Origin: Streptomyces sp. ISL-98
GTDB lineage: Bacteria; Actinomycetota; Actinomycetes; Streptomycetales; Streptomycetaceae
NCBI RefSeq assembly: GCF_018614055.1
Contig: NZ_JAGGPB010000025.1
Location: 124,001-188,000 of the forward strand
DNA length: 64,000 bases
Direction: 5' to 3'
Shown: positions 1 through 7,836 of the stretch, piece by piece
Numbering within the stretch: the first letter of the stretch is position 1
Layout of the letters: every line of letters starts with the position of its first letter
Notes under the pieces: generated by a model
What the model saw: only the letters and a program-made list of their open reading frames with translations
What the model was told of the DNA's origin: nothing
Database searches by the model: none
Program-made: the position numbers and the translations under genes

Positions 1-219
1 CCACCCTTTGGGGTTAATAGAATTCCAGTAGGACAACGCCTCTCGCGGACCGCCGCAGCGGCGTGACGGTGGAGACCGCCGGCGAACTCAGAACGAACCG
101 CGACGCGTTCTCGGCGATCTCGTCGGGACACCGACTCCGTGCACAAGCCGGCAGCAGCGCGTCGGCGGGCGCCTGGTCGAAGGCTTGCTCTGCGGCCGCA
201 CCGGTTTCACACGACGTCG

Positions 220-408
220 TCAGTCGGTATCCGTCGCGGCCAGCACCGCCATACGCCGACGGTCCGGAGCAACAGCCAGAGCGACCCCCAGGTCCGCCAG
301 GAAGACTCCGTCACCTTGCGCGAGACGGCGTTCCGCCACGGCCCATACGCCTGTGACGTCCTTCAGGTCCGGCAACGTCGTCACGATCTTGTGTATCTCA
401 TCAGCCAC
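220..408 (-). CDS. Small hypothetical protein, possibly a fragment
   Basis: A 62-residue frame starting at a GTG, beginning MADEIHKIVTTLPDLKDVTGV and continuing through a stretch of normal amino acid composition. It follows the DUF429 gene by about 40 bases on the same strand, so it could be the last gene of that set. I recognise no family or motif. There is no clear ribosome site in front of the GTG, and the frame may be the remnant of a longer gene. Positions 1-219 beyond it show nothing I can support. Confidence 0.3.
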   Translation of the reverse strand: MADEIHKIVTTLPDLKDVTGVWAVAERRLAQGDGVFLADLGVALAVAPDRRRMAVLAATDTD

Positions 409-447
409 GACGCATGAGCCTATGCCGTCAGCCGCCTTCCGCTCCGG

Positions 448-1152
448 TCAGTACCAGATCGCGACAGCCCGGCCACGGCTGTCGTATTGCGGCGGGTCGG
501 GGAGGGGCTGCGCGCGGCCCTGGGCGATCCGTTGTGCGCTCCATGCTGCGGCAGCCGCGTCCAGTACGTCGTCCGGCGGCACGCGCCCCACGTCCCCCAG
601 CTCGTCGGGGAGGACGACACCGGCGGCCTCGAGGAGCGAGCGTCGTGCCATCTGACCCGCCCAGCTCTTCTTGCGGTGCGGAAGCGGTGTCTTCCCCGCC
701 AGCGCCCAGAACGACACCTCGGGGTGCACTTCGAAGAGCCGGTCGGCCCCGGCGTCCGCCAAGCAGCCGTTCGCCTCGCGGAGTTTGACGGCGAGGCCCC
801 AGCTCTGGCGGCTCAGCCCGGCTCCGGTGAGTTCCCGGCACCGGCGGTTCGCGGCCTCGTAGTGCTCCTCCTGCCACACCGCGTGGGGCGGCACCCGGAA
901 GACGCTGCCCCTCAGCCGGCCCAGCAGGGCCGCCGCTTCCGCCTCCGCGCGCCGCCATCCCGTATCGAGGAGACCCAGCGGCATGTCCACGGCCACGACT
1001 TCGACGCCACCGCCGCCGCTCCGGGCCTCCCCTGCCTCGCGCAGCAGGGAGCGAACGTCGGTGGCCAGGCGTGCCCCCGCGAATCGGGCGTCCCGCAGCT
1101 CGACCGCCACCCACCCCGCCGTGCACGCATCGACGCCCAGGACCGCCACCAT
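448..1152 (-). CDS. DUF429 domain protein
   Basis: A 234-residue protein of the DUF429 family, a predicted RNase H-fold nuclease group whose substrate is not established. The N-terminal strand MVAVLGVDACTAGWVAVEL carries the typical GVD...GW signature (about residues 4-14). Further on are DMPLGL, and RNRRC-like and GLSRQSWGL segments usual for the family, and a late HPEVSFW motif. The ATG at 1152 follows the stop of the upstream methyltransferase gene by one base (TGA-C-ATG), so the two are translationally coupled. An in-frame ATG at 1164 would overlap that gene. The family call is from motifs; the biological role is unknown. Confidence 0.8.
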   Translation of the reverse strand: MVAVLGVDACTAGWVAVELRDARFAGARLATDVRSLLREAGEARSGGGGVEVVAVDMPLGLLDTGWRRAEAEAAALLGRLRGSVFRVPPHAVWQEEHYEAANRRCRELTGAGLSRQSWGLAVKLREANGCLADAGADRLFEVHPEVSFWALAGKTPLPHRKKSWAGQMARRSLLEAAGVVLPDELGDVGRVPPDDVLDAAAAAWSAQRIAQGRAQPLPDPPQYDSRGRAVAIWY

Positions 1153-1153
1153 G

Positions 1154-1828
1154 TCACCCAGCATCCCCGAACGGCGTCGTCGGGGGATAGCCGTATGCCC
1201 CGAACAGGCGGACGAAGCGGGCCGGTACGACGTTCCCGCGGTGCTCGAGGCCGTGGGCGGTCCGCTCGTACAGCTCGACTTCCTCCTGGCCGCCCGGGCC
1301 GATCGGCTGGACGAGGCGGCCGCCGATCCGCAGTTGTTCGACCAGCGGGGGCGGCACTTGCGGAAAGGCGGCGCAGACGACGACAGCGTCGTAGGGGGCA
1401 TGGGCGGCCATGCCGAGGGTGCCGTCGCCGACGACGATCTCGACGTTCTCCACGCCCTCGTCGGCGAGGTTGGCGCGGGCCTCCTCCGCCATGTCGGGCC
1501 ATCGCTCGACGCTCACGACGTACGTCGCAAGGCGTGCCAGCAGTGCGGTCTGGAAGCCGTATCCGGTACCGATTTCCAGGACGTTCTCGCTCCCGGTGAG
1601 GTCGAGCGCGTCGATCATCATGGCGACGAGGGAGGGCTGCGTCGTCACCTGACTGTGGCTGATGGGGATCGGCGCGTCCGTGTACGCCGACGCGCGGTAC
1701 GAGGCGGGTACGAATGCCGAGCGCGGGACGACACGCATGGCGTGCAGCAGGCGCTCATCCCTCACACCGGCGGCGCGAGCGGCCCTCACCAGGTTTTCAG
1801 GGGTGAGGTCCGGGCCGGGGTGGGTCAT
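1154..1828 (-). CDS. Protein-L-isoaspartate O-methyltransferase family protein
   Basis: A 224-residue SAM-dependent methyltransferase of the PCMT family, which repairs isoaspartyl residues in aged proteins; actinobacterial members often have other or unknown targets. The SAM-binding motif VLEIGTGYGFQTALLA lies at about residues 83-98. The substrate-side motif ISHSQVTTQPSLVAMM is just before it, and VGDG follows at the expected distance. I start at the ATG of MTHPGPDL because similarity begins there; the open frame extends further upstream over the NmrA-like gene without sense. Downstream it is coupled to the DUF429 gene. The family is sure; the true substrate is not. Confidence 0.85.
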   Translation of the reverse strand: MTHPGPDLTPENLVRAARAAGVRDERLLHAMRVVPRSAFVPASYRASAYTDAPIPISHSQVTTQPSLVAMMIDALDLTGSENVLEIGTGYGFQTALLARLATYVVSVERWPDMAEEARANLADEGVENVEIVVGDGTLGMAAHAPYDAVVVCAAFPQVPPPLVEQLRIGGRLVQPIGPGGQEEVELYERTAHGLEHRGNVVPARFVRLFGAYGYPPTTPFGDAG

Positions 1829-1833
1829 CGCGT

Positions 1834-2634
1834 CTATTCGGGCTGGTGGGTGCGCAGCCAGTCCGACCAGGTGGTGTCGCCGAGGCGGCCGTTCGGGGCG
1901 GTCATGTCGCGGGCCGCTCGCCGGAGACGTGCGGGCGCGGGTACGTTCAGCACCCGGAATTTCCGGCCGCGGGCCTGCTGCCACTGCCTGACGAGATCAC
2001 GCAGCTCCAGCACCTCGGGGCCGCCGAATGTTTCGCAGTCCCCGCCGGGCCCCTCCTGGACGCGGTCGGCCACGTACGCCGCGAAGTCGCGCGAGTCCAC
2101 CGGATGAGTCACCAGGGCGCCGGGTACCGCCAGCAACGGCATCCTCGATGCCTTGCCGAGCATGCGGTCGGCCAGCCAGTGGAACTGCGTGGCCCGCAGG
2201 ACGGACCAGGGCACTCCACCGGCCCGTACCAATTCCTCGGCGGCGTGCTTCACCAGCATGTAGGGGATACGGGAGCGGTCGACGCCGACGATCGAGATGT
2301 ACGCGAAATGGGCGACGCCTGCCTTCCGGGCCTCCTCCAGCAGTCGGCGGGTGCCGTCCACATCGACCTGGGGAGGGCTGCGCCAGAAGTCGGTCGGAAG
2401 GAGGTAACCGCGCCGGGCGGCCGGGGAGAGTGTCGCCGCATGAATCACGATCTGCGCCCCCGAAACGGAGTCCTGTACTCCGGCGCCGGTGGCGAGATCG
2501 CCCTTGATCCACTCCACGTCGGGGTCCTGCCCACGCGACCGGGCCAGCACGCGCACCCGGTACCGGGACTTCAGTGCGGCCACCACGTCACGCCCGAGAT
2601 GGCCGGTCCCACCGGTGATCAGGACGGTGTCCAT
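1834..2634 (-). CDS. NmrA-like NAD(P)-binding reductase
   Basis: A 266-residue atypical short-chain reductase of the NmrA/NAD(P)H-binding group. The Rossmann motif TGGTGHLG is at residues 7-14, followed by the basic cofactor-selecting RVLARSRG, the GDL motif and YISIVGVDRSRIPYMLVKHAAEE with the tyrosine-lysine spacing typical of extended SDRs. The ATG at 2634 has a GGAGG site nine bases upstream. It is the first gene of a minus-strand run with the methyltransferase and DUF429 genes (gap of 5 bases to the next gene). A redox role on a small molecule or as a redox sensor is likely; the substrate cannot be read from sequence. Confidence 0.85.
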   Translation of the reverse strand: MDTVLITGGTGHLGRDVVAALKSRYRVRVLARSRGQDPDVEWIKGDLATGAGVQDSVSGAQIVIHAATLSPAARRGYLLPTDFWRSPPQVDVDGTRRLLEEARKAGVAHFAYISIVGVDRSRIPYMLVKHAAEELVRAGGVPWSVLRATQFHWLADRMLGKASRMPLLAVPGALVTHPVDSRDFAAYVADRVQEGPGGDCETFGGPEVLELRDLVRQWQQARGRKFRVLNVPAPARLRRAARDMTAPNGRLGDTTWSDWLRTHQPE

Positions 2635-2776
2635 GAGCAGCACCTCCGGGTTGAACGGGCTCGCTCTCCGACTCTCCCACCGGTGCGACATCAGGGCACG
2701 TGCAGAACACGCAGGTGGACGGCGCGCACGTGGTGACTGTCGGGGACCGCCGGCACGCGTCACGCATCGGCGCGGG

Positions 2777-3253
2777 ATGAGCGGGCACATGCTCGGCATG
2801 GCCGGTGACATGGACAACGACAGGCAGGTGCGACGCCCCGGGGAGTGCGGGCATCGGGCCGTCCCGCACACGGCCGACATGCGCATCGAGGCGTGGGGGG
2901 CGAGCCGGGAGCAGTGCCTGGTGGAGGCGGTGCTGGGGATGGTGGAGTGCTTCGCCGACCTGTCCGGCGTGCGGGCGAGCGCCGTGCGGCAGATGAGGGT
3001 GGACGAGGGCAGCGACGACGACCTGCTGGCCGCGCTGCTGGACGAGGTCATCTTCCGGCTGGAGGTGGACGGCGAGGTGCCGGTGAACGTCGAGGCGGAG
3101 ACGGATGACGGCGGGCTGGACCTGCGGATGGCGGTGACCGATGTGCGATCGGTGCCGATCACCGGTGCTGTGCCGAAGGCCGTGTCCTGGAACGAGCTGC
3201 ACCTGGCGCCGGATCCGTACGGATGGTCCTGCGCGGTGACGGTCGACGTCTGA
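2777..3253 (+). CDS. Archease, RtcB ligase activator
   Basis: About 158 residues with the archease signature. HRAVPHTADMRIEAWG near the N-terminus supplies the metal-binding Asp, VDEGSDDDLLAALLDEVIF lies in the centre, and the C-terminal KAVSWNELHL is the usual archease ending. Archease speeds guanylylation and turnover of the RNA ligase RtcB. Its partner rtcB lies next door, converging from the other strand with a gap of only 73 bases, so the pair is physically linked but not one operon. The start is uncertain: ATGs at 2777, 2789, 2798 and 2810 are in frame and none has a strong ribosome site. Confidence 0.85.
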   Translation: MSGHMLGMAGDMDNDRQVRRPGECGHRAVPHTADMRIEAWGASREQCLVEAVLGMVECFADLSGVRASAVRQMRVDEGSDDDLLAALLDEVIFRLEVDGEVPVNVEAETDDGGLDLRMAVTDVRSVPITGAVPKAVSWNELHLAPDPYGWSCAVTVDV

Positions 3254-3287
3254 GGCGGTGCGGGCGACGTGGTGCAGGCCGCCGCCC

Positions 3288-3322
3288 TGCGTAACTGCCC
3301 CTGCGTAACAGCCTTGCGTAAC
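3288..3322. repeat. Three direct TGCGTAAC repeats between archease and rtcB
   Basis: The octamer TGCGTAAC occurs at 3288-3295, 3302-3309 and 3315-3322, a spacing of 14 and 13 bases, filling the short gap between the two convergent genes. It does not form an obvious hairpin. Function unknown. Confidence 0.6.
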
Positions 3323-3326
3323 GCTG

Positions 3327-4739
3327 CTATCCCTTCACCACACCGATCGGGACGAGCCGGGCCACCTTGCGGCACAGCCCCGCGCCCTCGCTCGCCTCCA
3401 CCACCGCGGTGACGTCCTTGTACGCCTCCGGGGTCTCCTCCGCCAGGCCCCGCCAGGACAACGGGCGCACCGCGATGCCGCCCGCCTCCAGCCTGGCCCG
3501 CAGCTCCTTGCCACCGATGGTGCGTGCCGCTTTGTGGCGGCTCATGACCCGGCCGGCGCCGTGGCAGGTGGAGTGGAAGGCGTCGCCTCCGCTGACGCCG
3601 GTCAGGATGTACGAGGCGGTGCCCATGGTGCCGGGGATGAGCACCGGCTGGCCGACGCCGCGCAGCTCTGCGGGCAGCTCGGAGTGGCCGGGCGGGAACG
3701 CCCGGGTGGCGCCCTTGCGGTGCACGCACAGCCGACGCGGCTCGCCGTCCACCACGTGGGTCTCGATCTTGGCGAGGTTGTGGGACACGTCGTACACGAG
3801 CGTGAGCCGGGCGCCTGCCTCTCGGCGGAAGACACCTCGGGCCGCCTCGGCCAGCAACTGCCGGTTCGTGCGTCCGTAATTGGCGGCCGCGGCCATCGCT
3901 CCGAGGTACGCGTTGCCCTCCGGCGAATCGACCGGGGTGCAGGCGAGCTGCCGGTCCGGCACGGCGATCCCGTACCGGGCCATGGCCCGGTCCATCGCCC
4001 GTACGTGGTCGGAGCAGATCTGGTGCCCGAGCCCGCGGGAACCGCAGTGGATCATCACGCATATCTGGTCGGCGGCGAGCCCGAACGCGGCGGCGACCGA
4101 CTCGTCGTAGATCTCGTCGACCTGCTGGACCTCCAGGAAATGGTTCCCGGAGCCGAGGCTGCCGACCTGGCCGAGCCCGCGCTCACGCGCCCGCTCGTTC
4201 ACCTGGCCCGGGTCGGCGCCGGCGACCGCTCCGCTGTCTTCGCAGCGCCGCAGGTCGCGCTCCTCGCCGTGGCCCTGCTCCACGGCGTACCGGGATCCGC
4301 CCTCCAGGACCCGCTCCAGCTCACGGTAGCCGTCCAGCCGCCAGACACCGCCGGGTCCGGCGCCGCGCGGGATCACCCGGCCCAGGCCGTCCATGAGCGC
4401 GGGCAGCGCCGGCTCCAGCGCCCGCCGGTCGCAGTCGGCGGCCAGCAGCCGGACCCCGCAGGAGATGTCGAAGCCGACGCCGCCGGGCGAAACCACGCCG
4501 CCGGCGTCGATGTCGGTGGCGGCCACTCCGCCGATGGGGAAGCCGTAGCCCCAGTGGATGTCCGGCATGGCGTACGAGGCAGTCACGATGCCTGGCAGCG
4601 TCGCCACATTGACGACCTGCTCCAGCGATTTCTCGGCATCGTGCAACAACTCCCGGGACGCGAACACCACGCCGGGCACTCGCATCTCCCGCTGCTGATC
4701 GATCCGGAAGCGGTACGGACGCTCCTCCACGCACTCCAT
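3327..4739 (-). CDS. rtcB: RtcB RNA-splicing ligase
   Basis: A 470-residue GTP- and Mn-dependent ligase that joins RNA 2',3'-cyclic phosphate or 3'-phosphate ends to 5'-OH ends, used in RNA repair. The metal ligands are recognisable: GFDISCGVR (C94), GSGNHFLEV (H200), HCGSRGLGH (H231) and SHNLAKIE (H320). The guanylylated histidine should be H392 in STCHGAGRVMSR. The ATG at 4739 has GGGAGG eight bases upstream; longer open frame in front is not conserved-looking. The length fits the family. The archease gene converges on it. All catalytic residues I can place are intact, so it is probably active. Confidence 0.95.
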   Translation of the reverse strand: MECVEERPYRFRIDQQREMRVPGVVFASRELLHDAEKSLEQVVNVATLPGIVTASYAMPDIHWGYGFPIGGVAATDIDAGGVVSPGGVGFDISCGVRLLAADCDRRALEPALPALMDGLGRVIPRGAGPGGVWRLDGYRELERVLEGGSRYAVEQGHGEERDLRRCEDSGAVAGADPGQVNERARERGLGQVGSLGSGNHFLEVQQVDEIYDESVAAAFGLAADQICVMIHCGSRGLGHQICSDHVRAMDRAMARYGIAVPDRQLACTPVDSPEGNAYLGAMAAAANYGRTNRQLLAEAARGVFRREAGARLTLVYDVSHNLAKIETHVVDGEPRRLCVHRKGATRAFPPGHSELPAELRGVGQPVLIPGTMGTASYILTGVSGGDAFHSTCHGAGRVMSRHKAARTIGGKELRARLEAGGIAVRPLSWRGLAEETPEAYKDVTAVVEASEGAGLCRKVARLVPIGVVKG

Positions 4740-4933
4740 CGCAGCCTCCCGGGTTCGCCCGTGAGCGCCAGTACCCGTTCGGACTGCCTCCATACCTCCG
4801 GGCATACCTCCGGGATCCTCATGCTGTGAACGCCGGGGCAGCGCTGCGGGAACTCGGTCCCGGCGACCGCTCCTGTCGTGCGTCCGGCCACGCGGGGTGA
4901 CACTGGAAGGGGACTCAGAACCGGAGGGCAGCC

Positions 4934-5398
4934 ATGAGCATGCTTTCCCCCACCCGGATCGCCGCCTCCTTGTCGGCGGAGCACCGGTCACGCCTCATGG
5001 CGCTGGCACGCGAGGTGCACTTTCCCGAGGGGGCGCGTCTATTCACCGAAGGCGCTCCCGCGGACCGCTTCTGGATAGTCCGCTCCGGCGCGGTCACTCT
5101 CGACATCCAGGTACCGGGCGGTCGTGCGGTCGTGATCGAGACCATGGGGCAGGGCGAACTGGTCGGATGGTCCTGGCTGTTCCCGCCGTACCGCTGGCAG
5201 CTCGGCGCCGAGGCCATGACTCCCGTGCGTACTAATGAGTTCGACTCGGCGGCCGTGCTGAGGATGATGGACTCCGACCCCGTGTTCGCCTCGTCGGTCA
5301 ATCACTGGGTCGGGCGAGTGCTCTCCCACCGGCTGCAGGCGGCCCGGGTCAGGCTCCTGGACCTGTACGCCCCGCACGGCAGCGACATCACGCGCTGA
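4934..5398 (+). CDS. Cyclic nucleotide-binding domain protein without DNA-binding domain
   Basis: A 154-residue protein made of little more than one cNMP-binding (Crp N-terminal type) beta-barrel: FPEGARLFTEGAPADRFWIVRSGAV followed by GQGELVGWSWLFPPYRWQLGAEA. The canonical arginine and glutamate cAMP pocket (RxA after the GELF/GE motif) is not evident, so it may bind another ligand or only serve as a scaffold. No helix-turn-helix follows the barrel, unlike Crp. The ATG has GGAGGG in front. The hydrolase gene starts 15 bases downstream, so the two are probably co-transcribed. Confidence 0.8.
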   Translation: MSMLSPTRIAASLSAEHRSRLMALAREVHFPEGARLFTEGAPADRFWIVRSGAVTLDIQVPGGRAVVIETMGQGELVGWSWLFPPYRWQLGAEAMTPVRTNEFDSAAVLRMMDSDPVFASSVNHWVGRVLSHRLQAARVRLLDLYAPHGSDITR

Positions 5399-5413
5399 CG
5401 GAGGGCCGCCGCG

Positions 5414-6259
5414 ATGATGCGCCTCGCCAAGAATTCTGGCGCGGCCCTCCGCAGCCGAAGGCGCACGGTCAGGGAAGGGCGCTTCAGGCATCGCGGGGCC
5501 GAGCTGGTCTACGACGATGCCGGTGAGGGACCTCTTGCCGTGTACGCGCACGGCGGATTCGTCAGTCGGGCCGCCGAGGACCGGATGGGCCTGTTCGACT
5601 GGGCACCGGTCCTGGACGTGGGGGTGCGTCTGGTCCGCTATGACGCCCGGGCCCACGGCCGGTCCACCGGCGAGCCCGTGGACAGCGACTACACCTATCC
5701 CTCGCTCGCAGGCGACCTGCTGGGCCTGATCGATCACCTGGGCGCCGCCGGTCCCATCGACGCCATGGGCGCGTCGATGGGATGCGGCACCGTGCTGCAC
5801 GCCGCTGTCCGGGCCCCCGACCGGTTCTCCCGACTGGTCCTGCTCATCCCGCCCACGGCCTGGACGACGCGGGAGGCGTATGCGCGGGCCAACCGGGAAT
5901 CCGCAGACACCGTCGAACGAGAGGGAGTCGACGCCTGGCTCGCCGCCAAGAGGAAACAGCCTCGCCCGGAAGTCGTAGCGGGCGTTCCCCCCTTCCGACC
6001 GACGCCCACCGAGCGCGTACTGCCCTCCGTCCTGCGCGGCCTGGCGCGGTCCGATCTGCCCTCCCCCACGGCAATCGCCGCGCTGCACCAGCCGGTCTTG
6101 ATCCTGGCCTGGGTGGACGACCCGGGCCACCCCTTGTCGACCGCGGAAACACTGGCCCATCTGCTGCCGCACGCCGACCTGCATGTCTCCCGGACACGCG
6201 CCGACATCCGTACCTGGGGGGAACGCATCGCGGCGTACCTGACCCGGCCCCAGTCGTGA
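5414..6259 (+). CDS. Alpha/beta hydrolase
   Basis: A 281-residue alpha/beta-hydrolase fold protein. It shows the oxyanion-side YAHGGF motif, RYDARAHGRS before the nucleophile elbow, and the elbow GASMGCG, whose Ser is the likely nucleophile. The distal Asp is probably in ILAWVDDPGHP and the late catalytic His near DLHVSRTRAD is not obvious, so catalytic competence is uncertain. GGAGGG precedes the ATG. It follows the cNMP-binding gene closely and converges with the metallopeptidase gene, ending 15 bases from it. Substrate unknown. Confidence 0.8.
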   Translation: MMRLAKNSGAALRSRRRTVREGRFRHRGAELVYDDAGEGPLAVYAHGGFVSRAAEDRMGLFDWAPVLDVGVRLVRYDARAHGRSTGEPVDSDYTYPSLAGDLLGLIDHLGAAGPIDAMGASMGCGTVLHAAVRAPDRFSRLVLLIPPTAWTTREAYARANRESADTVEREGVDAWLAAKRKQPRPEVVAGVPPFRPTPTERVLPSVLRGLARSDLPSPTAIAALHQPVLILAWVDDPGHPLSTAETLAHLLPHADLHVSRTRADIRTWGERIAAYLTRPQS

Positions 6260-6274
6260 CCGGCAGCCCTTACG

Positions 6275-7696
6275 CTACGAGCCGGCGATCGCGCGGCCGC
6301 CGGGCTTGATGGCAACCGGCCGGATCTTCCAGCCGATGGTGGATTTCAGTGCCCCGGCGACCTTCGGGTCCCGCACTGCCGGAGTACGGTCCTCCACGGT
6401 GACCGACAGCCTGTGCGTGCGCAGGTCGAGAGGCCGTAGGCCCAGGTCCGTGACCCGCACCTCGGCACGGCCCGCGAAAGACTTCAACTCCCTGCCGTCC
6501 AGATACCAGCGGGCCCTGAGCTGACGCCCGTCCGGGCCCGTCAGCCGCGGTAGGGCGGCCTTCGCGGTGTCTCCCGGCCGGAGGGTCCTGTCGGTGGGGG
6601 TGATCGCGGTGACGATCCGCGCATGGCGGTAGAAGCCGGCGATCATCGCTTCGACACCGGGCAGGTTGAAGGGCTTTCCGAGGGAACGCATCAGGGAGTT
6701 GCCGGTGGGCCGGTTCAGCCCTGTGACGTAGTAGCCACCGCCTTCGTACGCGCCGACCGTGCCGCCGTCGGGTGACTCCTCGCCCAGCCAGCGGTACCAC
6801 TTTGCGTGCCGCCGGGCCATGTCCTCGGCCGTCAGGGTGGAGATGTTGGAGTCCGCCGGCTCGGGGCCCTCGTACTTTTCGTAGCCCGGGTAGTCGGGGT
6901 AGAAGTACTCGTCGGCGAGCTTGCCCAGCGAGTGGCCGGTCTCGTGGATGGCGACCTGGCCGGACTTCTCGTTGCCCGCCGATGCGGTCGCGATGCCCTC
7001 GTAACCGAGGGTCGCGCTGGGTTCGTTGTAGCCCGCGCCGCCGTACTTCGCGCTGTTGGCGAGGACGATCACCAGGTCGGCCTCCGGCGCCTTCGCCACG
7101 TACCCGTCGACCTTGTCCTGGTCGATGCACAGCAGCCGCTCGATGTCGTCGCACCAGAAGTACGAGCCGAGGGCCGTGTCGCGGACGGTGGCCGGATCGG
7201 GGTCGCCGGAAACGCCGGACTGGTTCGATACCGCATCGACCGCCCAGACGTTGAAGAGATTCTGGTACGTCGTGTACGGCTCGACGGCCGCCACCTCGGC
7301 CCACTTCTGCTTGGCGTCGGTGTGGAACTGAGCGAGCTCGGCAACGGTGTAGCCGTCCCCTATGACAACGACGTCCAGCCGGTCGGCGGTGGAGCCGTTG
7401 TCAATCAGCTTGGCGACCTCGCCGTCGGCGGCTCGCTCGGTCCCCGAGAGCCGGCGCTGTTGCTGCGCCTGTCCATACGGCGATACGGGCGATTCCGGCG
7501 ATACGTGTGCGTGGCCGGCTCCGGCAGCTGTGCCGTGTTCCGGCCCGGGTATCTCGACCTCGACCTCGCTCCCGGCGACGGCCCTGCCGGGTGTCCCCGG
7601 ATCGACGGCCGCGCTGCCGGGTGCGGCGGCCAGTACGGCCGTGAGGGCAGCGGCCATGATGGTCGCCGCCATGGCTCTGCGCCGTGCTGAACGCAT
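6275..7696 (-). CDS. Secreted M64 family metallopeptidase
   Basis: A 473-residue exported zinc peptidase of the M64 (IgA peptidase-like) family. A basic N-terminus (MRSARRRAMA) and hydrophobic stretch ending APGSAA form a Sec signal peptide of about 30 residues. The catalytic site is HETGHSLGKLADEY at 251-264, matching the family HExxHxxGxxxDEY with the third metal ligand in the DEY part. The C-terminal 150 residues look like an Ig-like beta domain. GGGAGG lies upstream of the ATG. The divergent TPR regulator gene starts 140 bases away and could control it through the inverted repeat in between. Confidence 0.88.
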   Translation of the reverse strand: MRSARRRAMAATIMAAALTAVLAAAPGSAAVDPGTPGRAVAGSEVEVEIPGPEHGTAAGAGHAHVSPESPVSPYGQAQQQRRLSGTERAADGEVAKLIDNGSTADRLDVVVIGDGYTVAELAQFHTDAKQKWAEVAAVEPYTTYQNLFNVWAVDAVSNQSGVSGDPDPATVRDTALGSYFWCDDIERLLCIDQDKVDGYVAKAPEADLVIVLANSAKYGGAGYNEPSATLGYEGIATASAGNEKSGQVAIHETGHSLGKLADEYFYPDYPGYEKYEGPEPADSNISTLTAEDMARRHAKWYRWLGEESPDGGTVGAYEGGGYYVTGLNRPTGNSLMRSLGKPFNLPGVEAMIAGFYRHARIVTAITPTDRTLRPGDTAKAALPRLTGPDGRQLRARWYLDGRELKSFAGRAEVRVTDLGLRPLDLRTHRLSVTVEDRTPAVRDPKVAGALKSTIGWKIRPVAIKPGGRAIAGS

Positions 7697-7720
7697 GAAG
7701 TCCTCCCCCTGATACGGAAG

Positions 7721-7758
7721 TTAAGCGAATGAGTAAGCGCAATGAACTCGGCGCTTAA
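7721..7758. promoter_or_regulatory. Inverted repeat in the metallopeptidase/regulator gap
   Basis: TTAAGCG (7721-7727) and CGCTTAA (7752-7758) are perfect 7-base arms 24 bases apart, with an extra TAAGCGC copy at 7734-7740. They lie just upstream of the metallopeptidase start in a divergent promoter region. A regulator site is plausible but unproven. Confidence 0.35.
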
Positions 7759-7836
7759 ACTAGGCGGAGGCGCAGGATGCGCGCAATGGTCTACTGCCCA
7801 TGAATACTGGGGAGTTGGAGCAACCAGGGGGTTCCC

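Noticed and set aside
63..417. Several short plus-strand frames at the left edge
   Set aside because: Arg/Pro/Ser-rich composition, no start signals and no family resemblance.
2635..4062. N-terminal extension of the NmrA-like reductase frame
   Set aside because: It runs antisense to archease and in another frame of rtcB; the ATG at 2634 has a strong ribosome site.
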